Counted from the first letter of the stretch, positions 37,636-48,737 are shown. The stretch: DNA of 64,000 nt from Brachycybe producta (GCA_036925085.1 JAUPFP010000013.1:3373155-3437154), one strand, 5' to 3'. The notes: generated from the sequence alone by a model not told the origin. Translations and numbers: made by a program.

Positions 37636-38177
37636 TTAATGTTTCAACATATATGAAATAATCGAGGCATCTGAATTGATGCTGAGATAAAATGTATTCC
37701 GTAAACAGTGTAATTTTGAAGCATAGTAGTATTTAACTAAAAAGTTGCCAATAGGAATATCGAAGATGGCGCGTATTACATTGAAAAACACGGAAAGAAT
37801 GACGTTGTTCTGCTGCACCGCTGCATCCTGTTTGCCTTCATGAATTTGACGTCCTACCATATAGCGATAAATACAAATAATATAGGGATTTAAGGAAATA
37901 TTATTTTGTACCTCTATGGCGGGAATGTAGCCGGCTAATAGTGACGACTAATTAAAAATACAGATATTATATTTTTATTTTACACAATATTTCAGAATAT
38001 TATAGTTTGTAATGGACGAAATTATTCATCATAGAATATTTTACTAATCTGATCATTAAATTTTGATAAATATTTTTTTGAAAGAGTATAAATTACTTTT
38101 AGCGGTCTAGTTTAGCGGCTAATTATTTATTATGAGTTGTTGCCAAACAGGTATCTAATCAGCGCGGAATTTTCCAT
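37636..38177 (-). CDS. Candidate small gene in the divergent promoter, about 89 aa
   Basis: One phase-consistent model on the minus strand: 38177-38149, 37934-37912, 37853-37636, giving MENSALIRYL then about 79 residues. The last exon is the convincing part: 72 codons of non-repetitive, protein-like sequence (QQNNVILSVFFNVIRAIF ... NSDASIISYM), with TAA and AATAAA-type signals directly after. The first two exons are tiny and uncertain; a strong ATG context (AAAATGGCCG, at 38394) lies upstream but does not join in phase. The C-terminus faintly recalls PEX11-type ends (SSILS-type motif), which I would not rely on. It may be the 3' part of a real gene, a relic, or chance. Confidence 0.3.
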
Positions 38178-38474
38178 ACTGATAAAAGCAAAAAATAATT
38201 AAATGTTTGATAATTTACAAATATATTATGAGGTAATCGTCATTTATTCAATATAATACGTAATAAATGTAAATAATAAGAGCCAATATGTTACTTATTA
38301 ATATAAATCAAGACTTTCATTGTTAGCGATTGTAAAGAAAACGTTATCTGACAACATTGCCCACGTTTCTTCTTTCTTTCTCATTAGCGGCCATTTTGTT
38401 GGCTTGGGAGGTGTTGCTTTTTTTTTTCCCTGTTGTCTCTGTGTGCGTTTTTTAAATTGGTTTTTCATCGAGAA

Positions 38475-40605
38475 ATGAGCTACGGTCGTGGTTTGCCTAA
38501 TATACACGGTATGACGTCTTTGAAAGTAGATAACCTAACGTATCGCACAACTCCTGATGAGTTGAGGCGCGCATTTGAGAAATACGGCGAAGTGGGCGAT
38601 GTTTATATTCCGCGCGATCGATTCAGCAAAGAAAGTCGCGGTTTTGCCTTCATTCGTTTCTACGACAGAAGAGACGCCGAAGATGCAATGGATAGCATGG
38701 ATGGATACGTGCTAGATGGAAGGGAACTAAGAGTTCAGATGGCTCGTTACGGACGACCGGCCGATCCTTATCGGAGATCGTCGCGTAGCGGAGGGGGAGG
38801 ATACGGAGGGGGTGGGGGACGATATGGGGGATCGTCAAGATCATCCAGAAGACGCTCCAGGTAAATTTAACTTATGATAAATATAACAAATGTATTAAAA
38901 TTAATTCTATTATTAGATGTTTTCGGTTTTAAAAACGTGAAACTTCCGATAATCGGTGTTCAAATCATGTTGGGCCTACAGAATTCCATTGTTCAGTAAA
39001 AATGGCGGCAGAAAGGTTCTAATAAGCGGTGTTCTTATTGGCGCCCATGTTTTGGTCTTTTGTTATCTTTGTAACGTCGTAGATTTTCGGATAATGAAAG
39101 TTCTGCGCAATTTGTGTTACGTCATGATTAAAACTAGTTTCAAGGCAGCTGTAATATCCTGCGATGAGCCATGTGACCTAATACATCCACCATTTGTTGA
39201 CCATTGTTAGCTTTGAAGAAAGCCTTGAAGCTTTACCTGCTGTTAGGTAAATTTGAAAAGGGATTCATTTGATTAGCATTCTTTATTCTAAGGCTATGAA
39301 AAGCTATAGTCTCCTGCATAGAGGCTGATCAGAGCTGCTAATTGAATAACCACATAATTGAGAATACTGTGTGAACGTCATATTACTCCATTATGACGTC
39401 AGGAGACACCCCCATGCAGGGTCCCAGGCCAATATTATACGACTAGTCGGGTAACCCGTCATAAATGACGGGAGCCAAATTCTAGTTTAATTTTGCTACT
39501 TATATCATGGGGTTCTTGGATGGGGAGAGCGCAACATAATGTTCACCTTGAGAAAAAAAAAAGGGGTTCATTTAAATTTATATAAATTCCGACGTGCTTA
39601 AACGTTTTTGTCCTTGTTCGTACAGCGTTACACATACACGGACAGATTCACAGACAGCCGGGGCTTAATATATAAGAGATCTATAACTGTGTAAAAATGT
39701 GTAGTGCACAGCCCATGAGACTTTATATTGGGCTCCGCCCATGAAGCCTACAAAGCACACTTCAACAAAATCTGTAGAAAGTGCTGCGATGTACCCATGA
39801 AACCTCACGTTAAAAGTTAAATTGGGGGGCGTGGGAATAAAAATAATTCAGAATTCAGGAGTCTAAAACCAAATTATTGGTTAAAAACATAACAATACAC
39901 GAATGTCCGGGTCAAGTCAGGGCCGAAGGTCGGCCGCGTAATAGCTGTCACCCTGTAGTGGAAGAATTGCACCGTTAAATTCAACAGTCTATTCTCACAA
40001 CAAAGTGCCATTACAGAACCAGGGTCCTAGCTCTGCCACCGGGCTGGATAGATATTATCATGTTTAGTTTTTTAATCTCGTTGACGGTCCGCTCTCGGCA
40101 CGCAGCCATATATCTTCAACCTTAAAAAAACGTGTCACGGCTGATCTCGAAGCAGAATCGAAAACTCATTAAGTGTTTTTCTTCGGGTAAGTGTGGTGTC
40201 AGATTTCAGGGCCGGGAAGCGCGGCCGTCTTTCCGGTAATAAAACGATTCGGTGACACAATGTGCAGTATTGGAATCGCCACTTTAGCTTGGGAGGAAGT
40301 GTTGTATATCTATAGTAGTTTAAATAATTTCTAATTCGTTTTAATAATATAAAAGGTCGAATTCACGTTCAAGATCGCGGTCTCGATCTCGCAACAGGAC
40401 GTCTCGTCGTCGCAGGTCTTCGTCTCGTTCTCGTAGCCGATCTCGTACTCCGTCGAAGGGTCGGAACCGCAGTGCGACACCGAGAAGCCGTAGTAAGAGT
40501 CCGAGGGCGAACCATTCTCACGAGAACGGTCGTAATGGTTCGGGAGCAGTCGGAGGAGGAGGAGCAGCAGGATCGCGATCAAGGTCCAAGTCAAATGGAC
40601 GCTAA
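38475..40605 (+). CDS. SRSF2: Serine/arginine-rich splicing factor 2 (SC35), 2 exons, 211 aa
   Basis: Exons 38475-38860 and 40356-40605, joined at an AG|G codon. It is a nuclear SR protein that binds exonic enhancers and recruits U1/U2 components. Seen here: MSYGRG start, RRM at about residues 15-92 with RNP2-like LKVDNL and RNP1 RGFAFIRF, a [11 protein letters not shown] loop near-identical to vertebrate SRSF2, a Gly/Arg/Tyr hinge, then an RS domain ([10 protein letters not shown] and [10 protein letters not shown]) ending in a Gly/Ala linker and [10 protein letters not shown]. Another in-frame ATG lies upstream, but the start at 38475 matches the family exactly. The single intron position within the RS region and the head-to-head neighbour MFSD11 match the vertebrate locus. 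Confidence 0.96.
38861..40355. other. SRSF2 intron, 1.5 kb
   Basis: It holds a dispersed repeat at 39445-39690 (inverted relative of 2000-2545), with the self-complementary CCCGTCATAAATGACGGG. Beyond it, 39700-40290 is GC-richer and unlike the rest of the window. An acceptor-like AATTCAACAG (ending about 39988) and a strong donor GTAAGTG at about 40189 could bracket a cassette exon, as SR-protein genes often have. Confidence 0.4.
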
Positions 40606-40836
40606 AGAAGAAAAAAAAGGAGAGATGGGGACACTAATTACGTGTACGTGTTCCGCGTAAATCTCTTTTTATTATTATCTTTCTCGTGTATTATCATTCT
40701 CGTGTCGTTTTCCCCCCTCTCCTCCCTGTGTTTTTTTTTTCCCTCGTAACTTGAGCTTTTTGTTCAGTTTTTCTATTGACTTAAATCATTCTATCGATTC
40801 ACAAAATCTCTGGAGTTTTCGATCCGAGATTTAAAG

Positions 40837-40842
40837 AATAAA
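40837..40842 (+). terminator. Poly(A) signal candidate of SRSF2
   Basis: AATAAA about 230 bases after the SRSF2 stop codon, followed by T-rich sequence. Confidence 0.5.
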
Positions 40843-41137
40843 GTAAAATCTACGTACATTAATTTTTAAGTTCTGTTTTTGTTTTAATATTCCTGTCCTT
40901 TTCCTTTTGGGGTTTTCTCCCTTTTTTTTTGTAAACGCATCTTAAAAATAAAAAATTAGGCAAAGCGTCTCGATGAAAAATAATGAATATTGAAACGTTT
41001 TAGAACTAAAAACAAAAAGTAACTGAAATGTTGATCACACGTTTCGATATGTATTTTGTTGCGATTGTTTTAATTTGTTGTTGTTATTACAGTCTTTCTG
41101 ATCTGATTTTCTTCCCTATGTTTTGTTATATAAATAC

Positions 41138-42690
41138 AGGAGGTGGTAAGCTGACATTGTAAGCTGTTGTGTTATGGGCTGTTCAGTTGCTGTTTGATCG
41201 ATGGCGGCTGCTGATAAATTTGGGGCCGTTCTCTTGAGTTCGGCGGCCCCCAGTTTGAATGCAGTTATTTTTGTGTAGAAAGAGAGAGCGAGAGAGTTGC
41301 TGTTCGATGAGAGAAAAGTACGAGGCAGGCGGATAGAGGGAGGTGTTTGGCTGAGAGCTGATGCTGTTGTTGTTGTTGCTGAGCTGAGCTGATGCTGCTG
41401 CAGCTTATAGTTGGCGCTGCCCGTTGCTGTTTTCTGCTCTTGCTGTGGCTTCGAAAGAGAAAGAGAGCGAAAGTGCAGAGACCACGAGCGAGCAGATCGA
41501 TGGCCATGCAGATGCAGTCCCATCTTACGACCTTACTTCCTCCCTCTTGGTTCCTAACGCAGTCCTTTGGTCCTAAATACAGTAATATGACCATTTAGTT
41601 TTCAATGTCAGATTTTGAAAATTCTACCATTGTGGTGTGATTGAAGGTGAATGGTTTACGAGAAGGGGTTTTGGCTTCGAGTCGTTTGAGGAGAAGGACG
41701 AAGTCGTACGAAGCAGCATCGTCGAGATTTACCTTTTGTTCGAGATTTTCTGGCTTTTAAAACTTTTTACCACGTTTTTTTTTTTGCCTACCGTAAAATC
41801 TCACGTATAATACATACACATGCTTGATTTAGCCTAAAACTTTTCTGGTAATTTTATTAAAAATGACGTATTTTTAGTACTCTCGTATAATATGCACCCA
41901 AATTTTAGCGGGCGAAAATGAGTAAAAATCGCGCGTATTATACGCGAGATTTTACGGTAATTTTAAGAAATTATTACATTTGGAAATTAGGACTGTCAAC
42001 AATATATTTTTACAAAATTTGAGTAAAGAAAATTTTACTGGTGTTATCTTATCTCCACCGATTTTATCTCTGCATAGACGGTCTCGGACGATGAGTAGTA
42101 GGGTTAGAGGTGAAAGATATCTATGAAGAAATTACATTAGAGTATGGATTGTTAACATCATCCACTCGATAAAATGTTTCTCCTCTCATACAACGCAAAG
42201 AATTTAATGTGGCTGAGCTTGTCAGAGACCACATTATCAAATTAACCCCGTTTGGCCGTCACCTCTGACCCTCCTCGTCGGTGGAGATAAATTCGGTAGA
42301 AATGGAACACACCGTTGACGAGACCGAAATGAGGCCTTAAGTTCTGTGATCGCCCTTAAATGCCTTAGTTGATAGCAGATCAAAGGGGAATTTTCTGGAG
42401 TTGAAAAATCTAACCTCATTTAAATCACTAACTATTATTTATAAGTTGTTTATCGTCAAAAAGGTTCTCGTAACAGTCACTATTAGATTGAAGTTACGAT
42501 GCCTTTGTCGAGTTTTTTTATATATTTCAGAACGGGCTTTGCAGAAATTGGTTTCAGATTTCGTCGCTGCATGGAGAAGTCTCGATTCGATCGAAATACT
42601 TTTTTTAAAAGATAGGGATCGTAAAAATCATGGGTTTTTGAGGTATGTATGAGTCTTCTATAAAAGAGTTTTTGATTTCGTTTCAATAAA
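41138..42690 (+). ncRNA. Exon-like segments in the SRSF2 3' flank (3' UTR or lncRNA)
   Basis: Splice-like signals: acceptor ATACAG at about 41139 with a pyrimidine tract; acceptor CTGCATAG at about 42078; acceptor ATTTCAG at 42531 followed by a 111-base open stretch and donor GTATGT at about 42643; AATAAA at 42685-42690. Segments 41150-41620 and 41640-41760 are GC-richer with CTG/GTT repeats. No protein is recognisable. It could be alternative SRSF2 3' UTR exons or a separate non-coding transcript. Confidence 0.3.
41791..41957. mobile_element. TA-flanked MITE with CCGTAAAATCTC ends
   Basis: 167 bp, starting CCGTAAAATCTCACGTATAA and ending with the inverse of CCGTAAAATCTCGCGTATAA (19 of 20 bases), flanked by TA on both sides. 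A Tc1/mariner-superfamily style insertion; non-coding. Confidence 0.85.
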
Positions 42691-42725
42691 GATATTTCAA
42701 ATTATAATTGCATTGAAATTTGTGT

Positions 42726-42731
42726 TTTATT
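42726..42731 (-). terminator. Poly(A) signal of the lectin gene
   Basis: AATAAA on the minus strand about 130 bases after the lectin stop. It lies only about 36 bases from a plus-strand AATAAA at 42685, so the two transcription units converge here. Confidence 0.45.
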
Positions 42732-42858
42732 TATCAGATTTTTTGTGTTTAATCTCCTAGTCGAAATACAAACTTATTTAAGAGAAGAAGAAAAAAAACG
42801 AAGTGGGATTCGATAATACATAAGGTGCGGCAGCATTCAATCGGAATTATGTGGCATG

Positions 42859-44476
42859 TCATTCATTTGTATCGTATTCGCAAATGTAAACGGCAAGAAA
42901 GTTACAACTGACATCGATCCACTTGTATCCGATGTTCGGTGCGAAAGCGACGTAAAACATGTTTGTCATATCGAATAGATATGCCGCCTGCCAATTGGTA
43001 ACGTTTCCCAGTAATTCTCCCGAATCCCAACGAAACGGTTCGCTCAGATTTTCTCTGTGAAGTCCCAGTTGATAGAAGCAAGTCTTGCAGTTATTTTCGT
43101 GAAGTCCGAGTTTAACGACCGTGTCATTCTTTTTTTTGGTTTTTATGGTCAGTAGTTTCATACCACGCTCTTTGCACATCTGGCGGCTGTCGGTACAGTT
43201 CGGTTGTATCTCTGGACCTTTGTCAGTACCACTTTTGAGATTTTTCCCTCCTTCTGGGATGTAGAAGTATATTCCGTCCAACAATATGCAACCGGTGACA
43301 TCTGTTTTACACATTTGTTTATTTTTGTGAAATAGTTCAAATATTTTTTAAAAATATAAAGTCAATTATGAATAATTCGGAAGTTAACTTTTTCAGTTTT
43401 TTTTTATACTGGATAACAAAAGGTATTAGAAACTAGAATGCCATAGGAACAGATTAAAAGTTATGCCACGTGTTCAGGTGGTATTTCACGATTACTAGGG
43501 CTATGATTTTTATGCATAGCAAGTAAACGTTTCTCACTCTATGGCTCAAGAGCCGATTGTGAAGTAACAATGCCGTTTAGATCAACAGTTATGGTTTTTC
43601 AATCAAAAGCAATGGTTACAGGCTAGAACTTCCAAGTAGACAACTGATCATAACCAGACATCTAGCCTCTAACTAGCCTTTCTGATTAGAAAAGGTATAA
43701 TTTCAGTTGCGTGCAATGATGATTTACTTTATAGTCGGCACGTGGGTTCCCCAAATTGAGAAACATTTGCTTGATATTGCAACAAAATCCTAGTCGTAAC
43801 GATTATGTCTTCCTGAATAGGCATTTAGTTTGTGCACAGATTGGAGAGAATGTAATTGCAAAATGCTGACTATAAAAAGCTGAAATTTGTTTTGTGCTTA
43901 TTTAGTATAAATTGTGAACCCGATTGCTCTTTTGTTTATTATTTTCATACTCACTAACGTCACAGTTCGGTCCGGCGTAATTCTCGATGCATCGATCGCA
44001 GTTTTCTCCCACTTTGCGTTCGGAACAGATACATCCGTGACATTCTGGATGTGGTCGTTGGATACACACGAAACCGTCACGACAAGGATTCATATCGCAA
44101 GGGTTCACCTGAAAAGATGAGACTTTTTTTTTTGGCGTATTTTTTTTTCTATGTCGTGTTACAGATGAATTCTTACACAATGTGTTGGTTTGTATGTGAT
44201 GCCTTTACGAAGATTGTTATCAACGTTTCCATGTTCAGTTTCTGACAAGAGGCTGCAAGTGATAGAACGGTTTATTTCACGAACCGTGTGTGCCGTACTG
44301 CAGTTTGTATGTTGTTTACACAGTGCGACACACATAGGTAGTGATACGGTTGATATTTGATTAAGAATGGTCATAAAGGAGGTATTTTGATCGGTTCGAC
44401 TCCAGTAATTCACGTTTTTCAACTCGGTAAAGACATTTCCTATCTGAGCTAATGCAATAATGAAAAAAAGCATCAT
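42859..44476 (-). CDS. Secreted PAN-like/EGF/C-type lectin-like protein, 3 exons, 298 aa
   Basis: Exons (minus strand) 44476-44177, 44108-43955, 43301-42859; phases close, and the exon 2 donor is A|GTGAGT. Exon-domain correspondence is clean. Exon 1: signal peptide (MMLFFIIALAQIGNVFTE) and a Cys-rich PAN/apple-like module with MCVALCKQHTNC. Exon 2: one EGF-like domain (NPCDMNPCRDGFVC ... NYAGPNC). Exon 3: a C-type lectin-like domain with FRWDSGELLGNVTNW and WIDVSCNFLAVYICEY. I see no EPN or QPD sugar-selectivity triplet, so calcium-dependent sugar binding is uncertain. Probably an extracellular recognition or matrix protein; no orthologue name can be given. An ATG at 44473 is an alternative start. 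Confidence 0.85.
43496..43793. mobile_element. CTAGG-ended element of the AGCAAATGTTTCT family
   Basis: The left end CTAGGGCTATGATTTTTATG is mirrored by the right end (inverse of CTAGGATTTTGTTGC), with AGCAAATGTTTCTCA inside. The middle has CCAGACATCTAGCCTCTAA. Lies in the lectin gene's terminal intergenic/intron interval between exons 2 and 3. Confidence 0.6.
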
Positions 44477-45475
44477 GTTTGAGACTTAAACTGCTTCTAG
44501 TGTGCAGTTTTTGCTTGAGCAATGAAAACCCTTCCAAACAACTGATTCATCATTGATTGTGAATTTTGCTTTTAACTTTTTTAATGGTTTATTACATAAA
44601 GAGCCAAAGGTTATTTTGACACTTTTTTGCAATTACAGTTCTAACAAAAGTTTCTAAGGAAACTGTTTTGTATGTTTTTTACCTGGACTTATTTACATGC
44701 TAATGTAAGTATGATTAATGATTTAACGATAATTCATTCGAAAAACCACAAGTTCTTTACTTGGCAAACTTTACAAAGTTTTTTAAGTTGTTAAAATCGA
44801 GTATGCGGTAATGGTTTAACACAAAAGAAGACAGCAGTTGTTTAGGAAAGAAAATTGATGGTGGTTTTTATGCTACGATATTAAAGAAAGAGAAGATTTA
44901 TCGAACTTTCTTTTAAACTTATTTGAAAACATTACAAATAAACCTTGAATAACGGAGTTATTTTTGCACTATTTTAGGTTTTCAGACAGGTTAATTAGTA
45001 CTAATTACAATATTAGTATTCAACCAAGGCTTTTATTTAATCAAGAGAAATATTACAAGGAAATTCAAAGTGTTTTCGAAACTAGAATAGTTTGTGATAA
45101 CGCTACGTTTTTTTCATGATAGTATGTTTAAAAATAAACTTTTTATGACTGTTTCAAAAAAGCGAAAATAGTTTTGGATGAAATGTCAATAGAAAAACCT
45201 AAAAACGAGTCATTTTCAAACAATTTGAATTTTTCTTAATGTTGGTTCTAAAAAAAATGTTTGCTTGACGTTTTTGCATCCAAATTTTACAAAAAAGTCT
45301 ACAAAACATAGCATTTGTCATGGCAGTGGCAACCTCCAGGAAGACAAAACGACCAAAACCACCTTAAGTACAGCTAAAAGTATGATTTATTAATGCTGGC
45401 CTTAGAAAGTACTATTTAGCCACTCGAGCCCCGAAACCCCCAGGAATGAAACAAATTTTTATTTACAAACTATTC
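44477..45475. other. Intergenic, lectin 5' side to ECSIT 3' side
   Basis: The lectin promoter must lie at its left end. From 45050 to 45370 there is a diverged AAGGTGGCT-type repeat (GCTTGACGTTTTTGCATCCA and ACCACCTTAAG). Nothing coding is seen. Confidence 0.6.
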
Positions 45476-45481
45476 TTTATT
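45476..45481 (-). terminator. Poly(A) signal of ECSIT
   Basis: AATAAA on the minus strand about 35 bases after the ECSIT stop codon. Confidence 0.55.
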
Positions 45482-45513
45482 TTAAAACAATTCTATACAT
45501 TTAACGGAACAAA

Positions 45514-47643
45514 TTATGTCGTATGAGGTTCGACTTCTTGTTTACTCGAAGATTCCTCTTGGTTTTCTTGAACAAGTCCACTGGTGTTGACTGGAACGAC
45601 AGCGGAACTTGGAGATCGTAACGTGAATAAAACAGGAACATCTTTCAGATGTGGATTCTTCGTTTGCAGAAAACGAACCCATGACAGTAGAGAGTCTTGG
45701 CTCGAAGTTCCTGTAGCACACGTGGCCAATATTGTTCCGTCTTCCTGTTCATGTACGCTGGGACGTACGATGACTTTTTGCCGTTGTTCATCGGAATCTT
45801 CATTTAACAAAGTGTTAAACTCTGTGACATCTAAACCGATAAAAGAACGTCAATCTTCCGTTCACAGTCAGCATTTTACGATCAGATCATGATCATGTCA
45901 AAGTCAAAATCCATTTTTTTACCATCAAGATCCTCTTTGGGGTAGACACGATGATCCCTTTCCGCTCTGAGAACGAAATAAGCGATGGATGTCGCTCTAA
46001 GCCACACTCTATATGCTCCTTCGACATAAATTGGTTTATCATGTGGTAGTTTTGATACCAATTTCTCTTGTGTTGGACTCTGCGCACTCACGATCCAAGT
46101 TGGATCGATCGCATCTTCCATTTCGGAAGCCTGAAAAGATAAATTACATAGAGTTTAAGGTAGTTTCTAAAAATTATTGGACACAAAAACGTAAAGTGAA
46201 CGTTTTTTTTAGAAACATTTTAAAAGAAAAAAAAATTAAATTGTTTTCAAAACTAGAATGGTCAAAGATCATGCTAAGTTTTTTCATGAGAATATCTTAA
46301 AAAATAAACCTTTTATAGTAATTTTTAAATTGACCATTGACTTTTCATGAAAAACTATTTTCGCCTTTTTCAAATTATCGTAAAAAGTTTATTTTTAAAG
46401 ATGTCATCATGAAAAAACTTTATCATCAGTTATTCTAGTTTCTAAAACACATTGAATTTTCTGTAACCTTTCTCTTGAATCCTAAATTTTCTCAAAACTG
46501 TGCAGTACAAAATGAAGAAAAACTTGAATGTGTTTTAGAAACTAGAAGGGTAGGCTTATCACTAAAGAGTATTTTTTATGTTGATATCTTCCAAAATAAG
46601 GTTTTGAAAATGATTCAATTTTAAGCAAAGGAAGAAAAAGTTAATTTTGAAAGATATCATCATGGAAATACACTTAAGTGATTTTAACCTACTCTTTTTG
46701 TTTCTAAAACACTTAGTTTCTCTTAATTTTACTCCTGAAAAACAGTATTAGTGGACTTCCGAAGTCAGCAGGTCAAAACCCTTAATTGCATTTCATTTTT
46801 AATATTTTTATATTCCAACCTGATACACTGAAACTACACTCTGAAGATCGGCCGTATTGATACGTGAGATGGCAAGTAAAGCTAACTGAAACGTATCATT
46901 CGGAAGAGGATTCGGTAAAGGCCACGGACTCGCATTCTTAAACTTTGGCATCCAATACATCATCCGAGCGAACTTTTTATATACAAAACTACGTAAACCG
47001 AACGTAATCAACAGCAGATCTTTCATTTCGATGTTGGGAATCACACCTATAATAAAATAAAAACGAAATCTCTTGATTACTATCAATTACAAAACCTCTT
47101 AAATTGATTCTTTTGAGAACCATTGTCTTCCATTTTCTGTAATACATCGATGGCACATTGTTGCTGCCTAGGAAAATACATAAAATCAGCTTGAAGTGCA
47201 TTAGAAGCAATCATTTTTCCTTTTGGAAATACGTCTAGAATCTTAATATAGGTCTCAATGTCTTTATTAAGACCAAACTCGTCAAGATTTTTTAGACAGG
47301 CGTAAATAAATTCGACGTGACCACGACGATTAGGATTGTCTATTTTAAACGATTCGATAAAATCTATAAAATTAGTTTTCGTTTTCTTTTCTATCGTCGT
47401 CAAAACTTGTGCTTTAGCCATAATTGATTTTTCTTCTTTGATATCTACTTTGCTTTTGCCTCTCGAGAAGAAACCCATCGAACGTCGGAGGACGAAAAAC
47501 CGATGATGCGGATCGTAGCCTAAACCATCGGTAAAACAAGTCTTTAAACCAATTTTACGGCACGGTAACGTTATTACGGCTCTCACACGTAAATAACATA
47601 ACGTTTTAACTAATGAGCGGCTTCCCATTTGTAAAAACTTCAT
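45514..47643 (-). CDS. ECSIT: ECSIT, mitochondrial complex I assembly / Toll pathway adaptor, 4 exons, 424 aa
   Basis: Exons (minus strand) 47643-47121, 47046-46820, 46130-45923, 45830-45514. ECSIT is a PPR-like protein that assists respiratory complex I assembly and links TRAF6 to MAPK in Toll signalling. Family signatures: RRGHVEFIYACLKNLDEFG, LDVFPKG, YPRQQ-type FPRQQQCAIDVLQKMED, VIPNIEMKDLL, RMMYWMPKFKNASPWPLP, then PIYVEGAYRVWLRA and the C-terminal GTILATCATGTSSQDSLLSW. The Arg-rich N-terminus suits a mitochondrial targeting peptide. The frame is open further upstream to an ATG at 47757, so the start may be 47757, 47643 or 47628; I chose 47643 because the upstream extension is hydrophobic and not family-like. 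Exon 3 must use the GTAAAA donor at 45922, since read-through soon meets a stop. Confidence 0.92.
46509..46731. mobile_element. Long-TIR foldback family, full copy 8
   Basis: GTTTTAGAAACTAGAAGGGT and its inverse mark the arms. It lies in the ECSIT intron between exons 2 and 3. Confidence 0.7.
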
Positions 47644-48737
47644 ACAAAACGATGTAAAAATAATAATAATTAATTTCAACGGATAAGCAGAATAACGCAC
47701 ATGGCCACAATGATTTAGTGGGAAATAGTTACTAACATTGCCGTTTAGTGGCGCCACGTTCTACGTTGTTTTGAAGACTTTCTAAAACGACTGCAGCGCC
47801 AAAATTTTAAACGTTTGCCGCATTGCGCTAATGGAATTAGAAGAAATTTGACATAATTTCAAATTGATGGAGGTAAATATTACGTATATATCTTGTATAA
47901 TATCATGTAAATAACGTAGGTGTTCGGATAAATCTGCTATTTAGCTTGCAACTAGCCTCCTCCTTCTCCTCTATGATAATAGTTAATATAAAGTGAAGGG
48001 ACAGTAATAGGAGGCTAGTAATTTGACAAATAGCTGGTATATCTGAATAGCTGTTTTCTCTGCCACATACTTATCTTGCATTAATGAAATTATTTTAATT
48101 GATTGGCTATTTTATTAAATTAAATACATTTTTTTATGTTTTAGTTAATTACTATGGGGCTCGTCTATTAATTAATATGCAGTCATTTTCAATTTTGGTT
48201 ATTTTTCTTAATTAATGTAGGCCTACATTAATTATATAGTTTATATAAAATTATTTTTTATTGCGTGGGTCTTTTAATATTTATTATTATTATTATTTAT
48301 AATTATTTTTTTTTATTACTTTTATTTTATTTTGTATATATTTTGTCTCATATTATTTAAATAAGCCTGCATGTGTTGTATAGACTCTAGAAATTAATTA
48401 ATTATATTAATATAGTCAAACTCATTAGTGTGTCATTTGTTGAGTCCTCTAGGTGCTGTTTTGTTGTTGGGCCCCTTCTGATTAAATCTCTCCCCAGAAA
48501 CCCATTAAAATAAATAAAAGTTTTATTTATTGCATAGTCATCTGGAAAGAGAATTACAAATAATGTAAATTAGTAACTGGAGAAACTTTTTACATTAATT
48601 TTTCTATCAATTTGGTTAAGTTTTGACTTTTTGGAGCCTAAAAAGTTGAGCGTCCTAAAAAGATGTGACCCTTGGCCAAAAATTTATACTGAATATGGTG
48701 AAATTTTATATATATTTTTTTTAAATTATGATTATTA

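Larger units (their letters stand above)
37174..38474. promoter_or_regulatory. MFSD11/SRSF2 divergent promoter region
   Basis: The two start codons face away from each other across 1.3 kb. The segment must hold both promoters unless a further upstream exon exists. It contains a full CRE palindrome at 37477 and a pyrimidine-rich stretch at 38360-38450 just before the SRSF2 ATG, as expected near an SR-protein start. A possible small minus-strand gene also lies in it. Confidence 0.6.

Noticed and set aside
41116-41594. Gln/Ser-rich minus-strand frames in the SRSF2 3' flank
   Set aside because: They arise from CTG/GTT repeats on the plus strand; no homology signals and no splice support.
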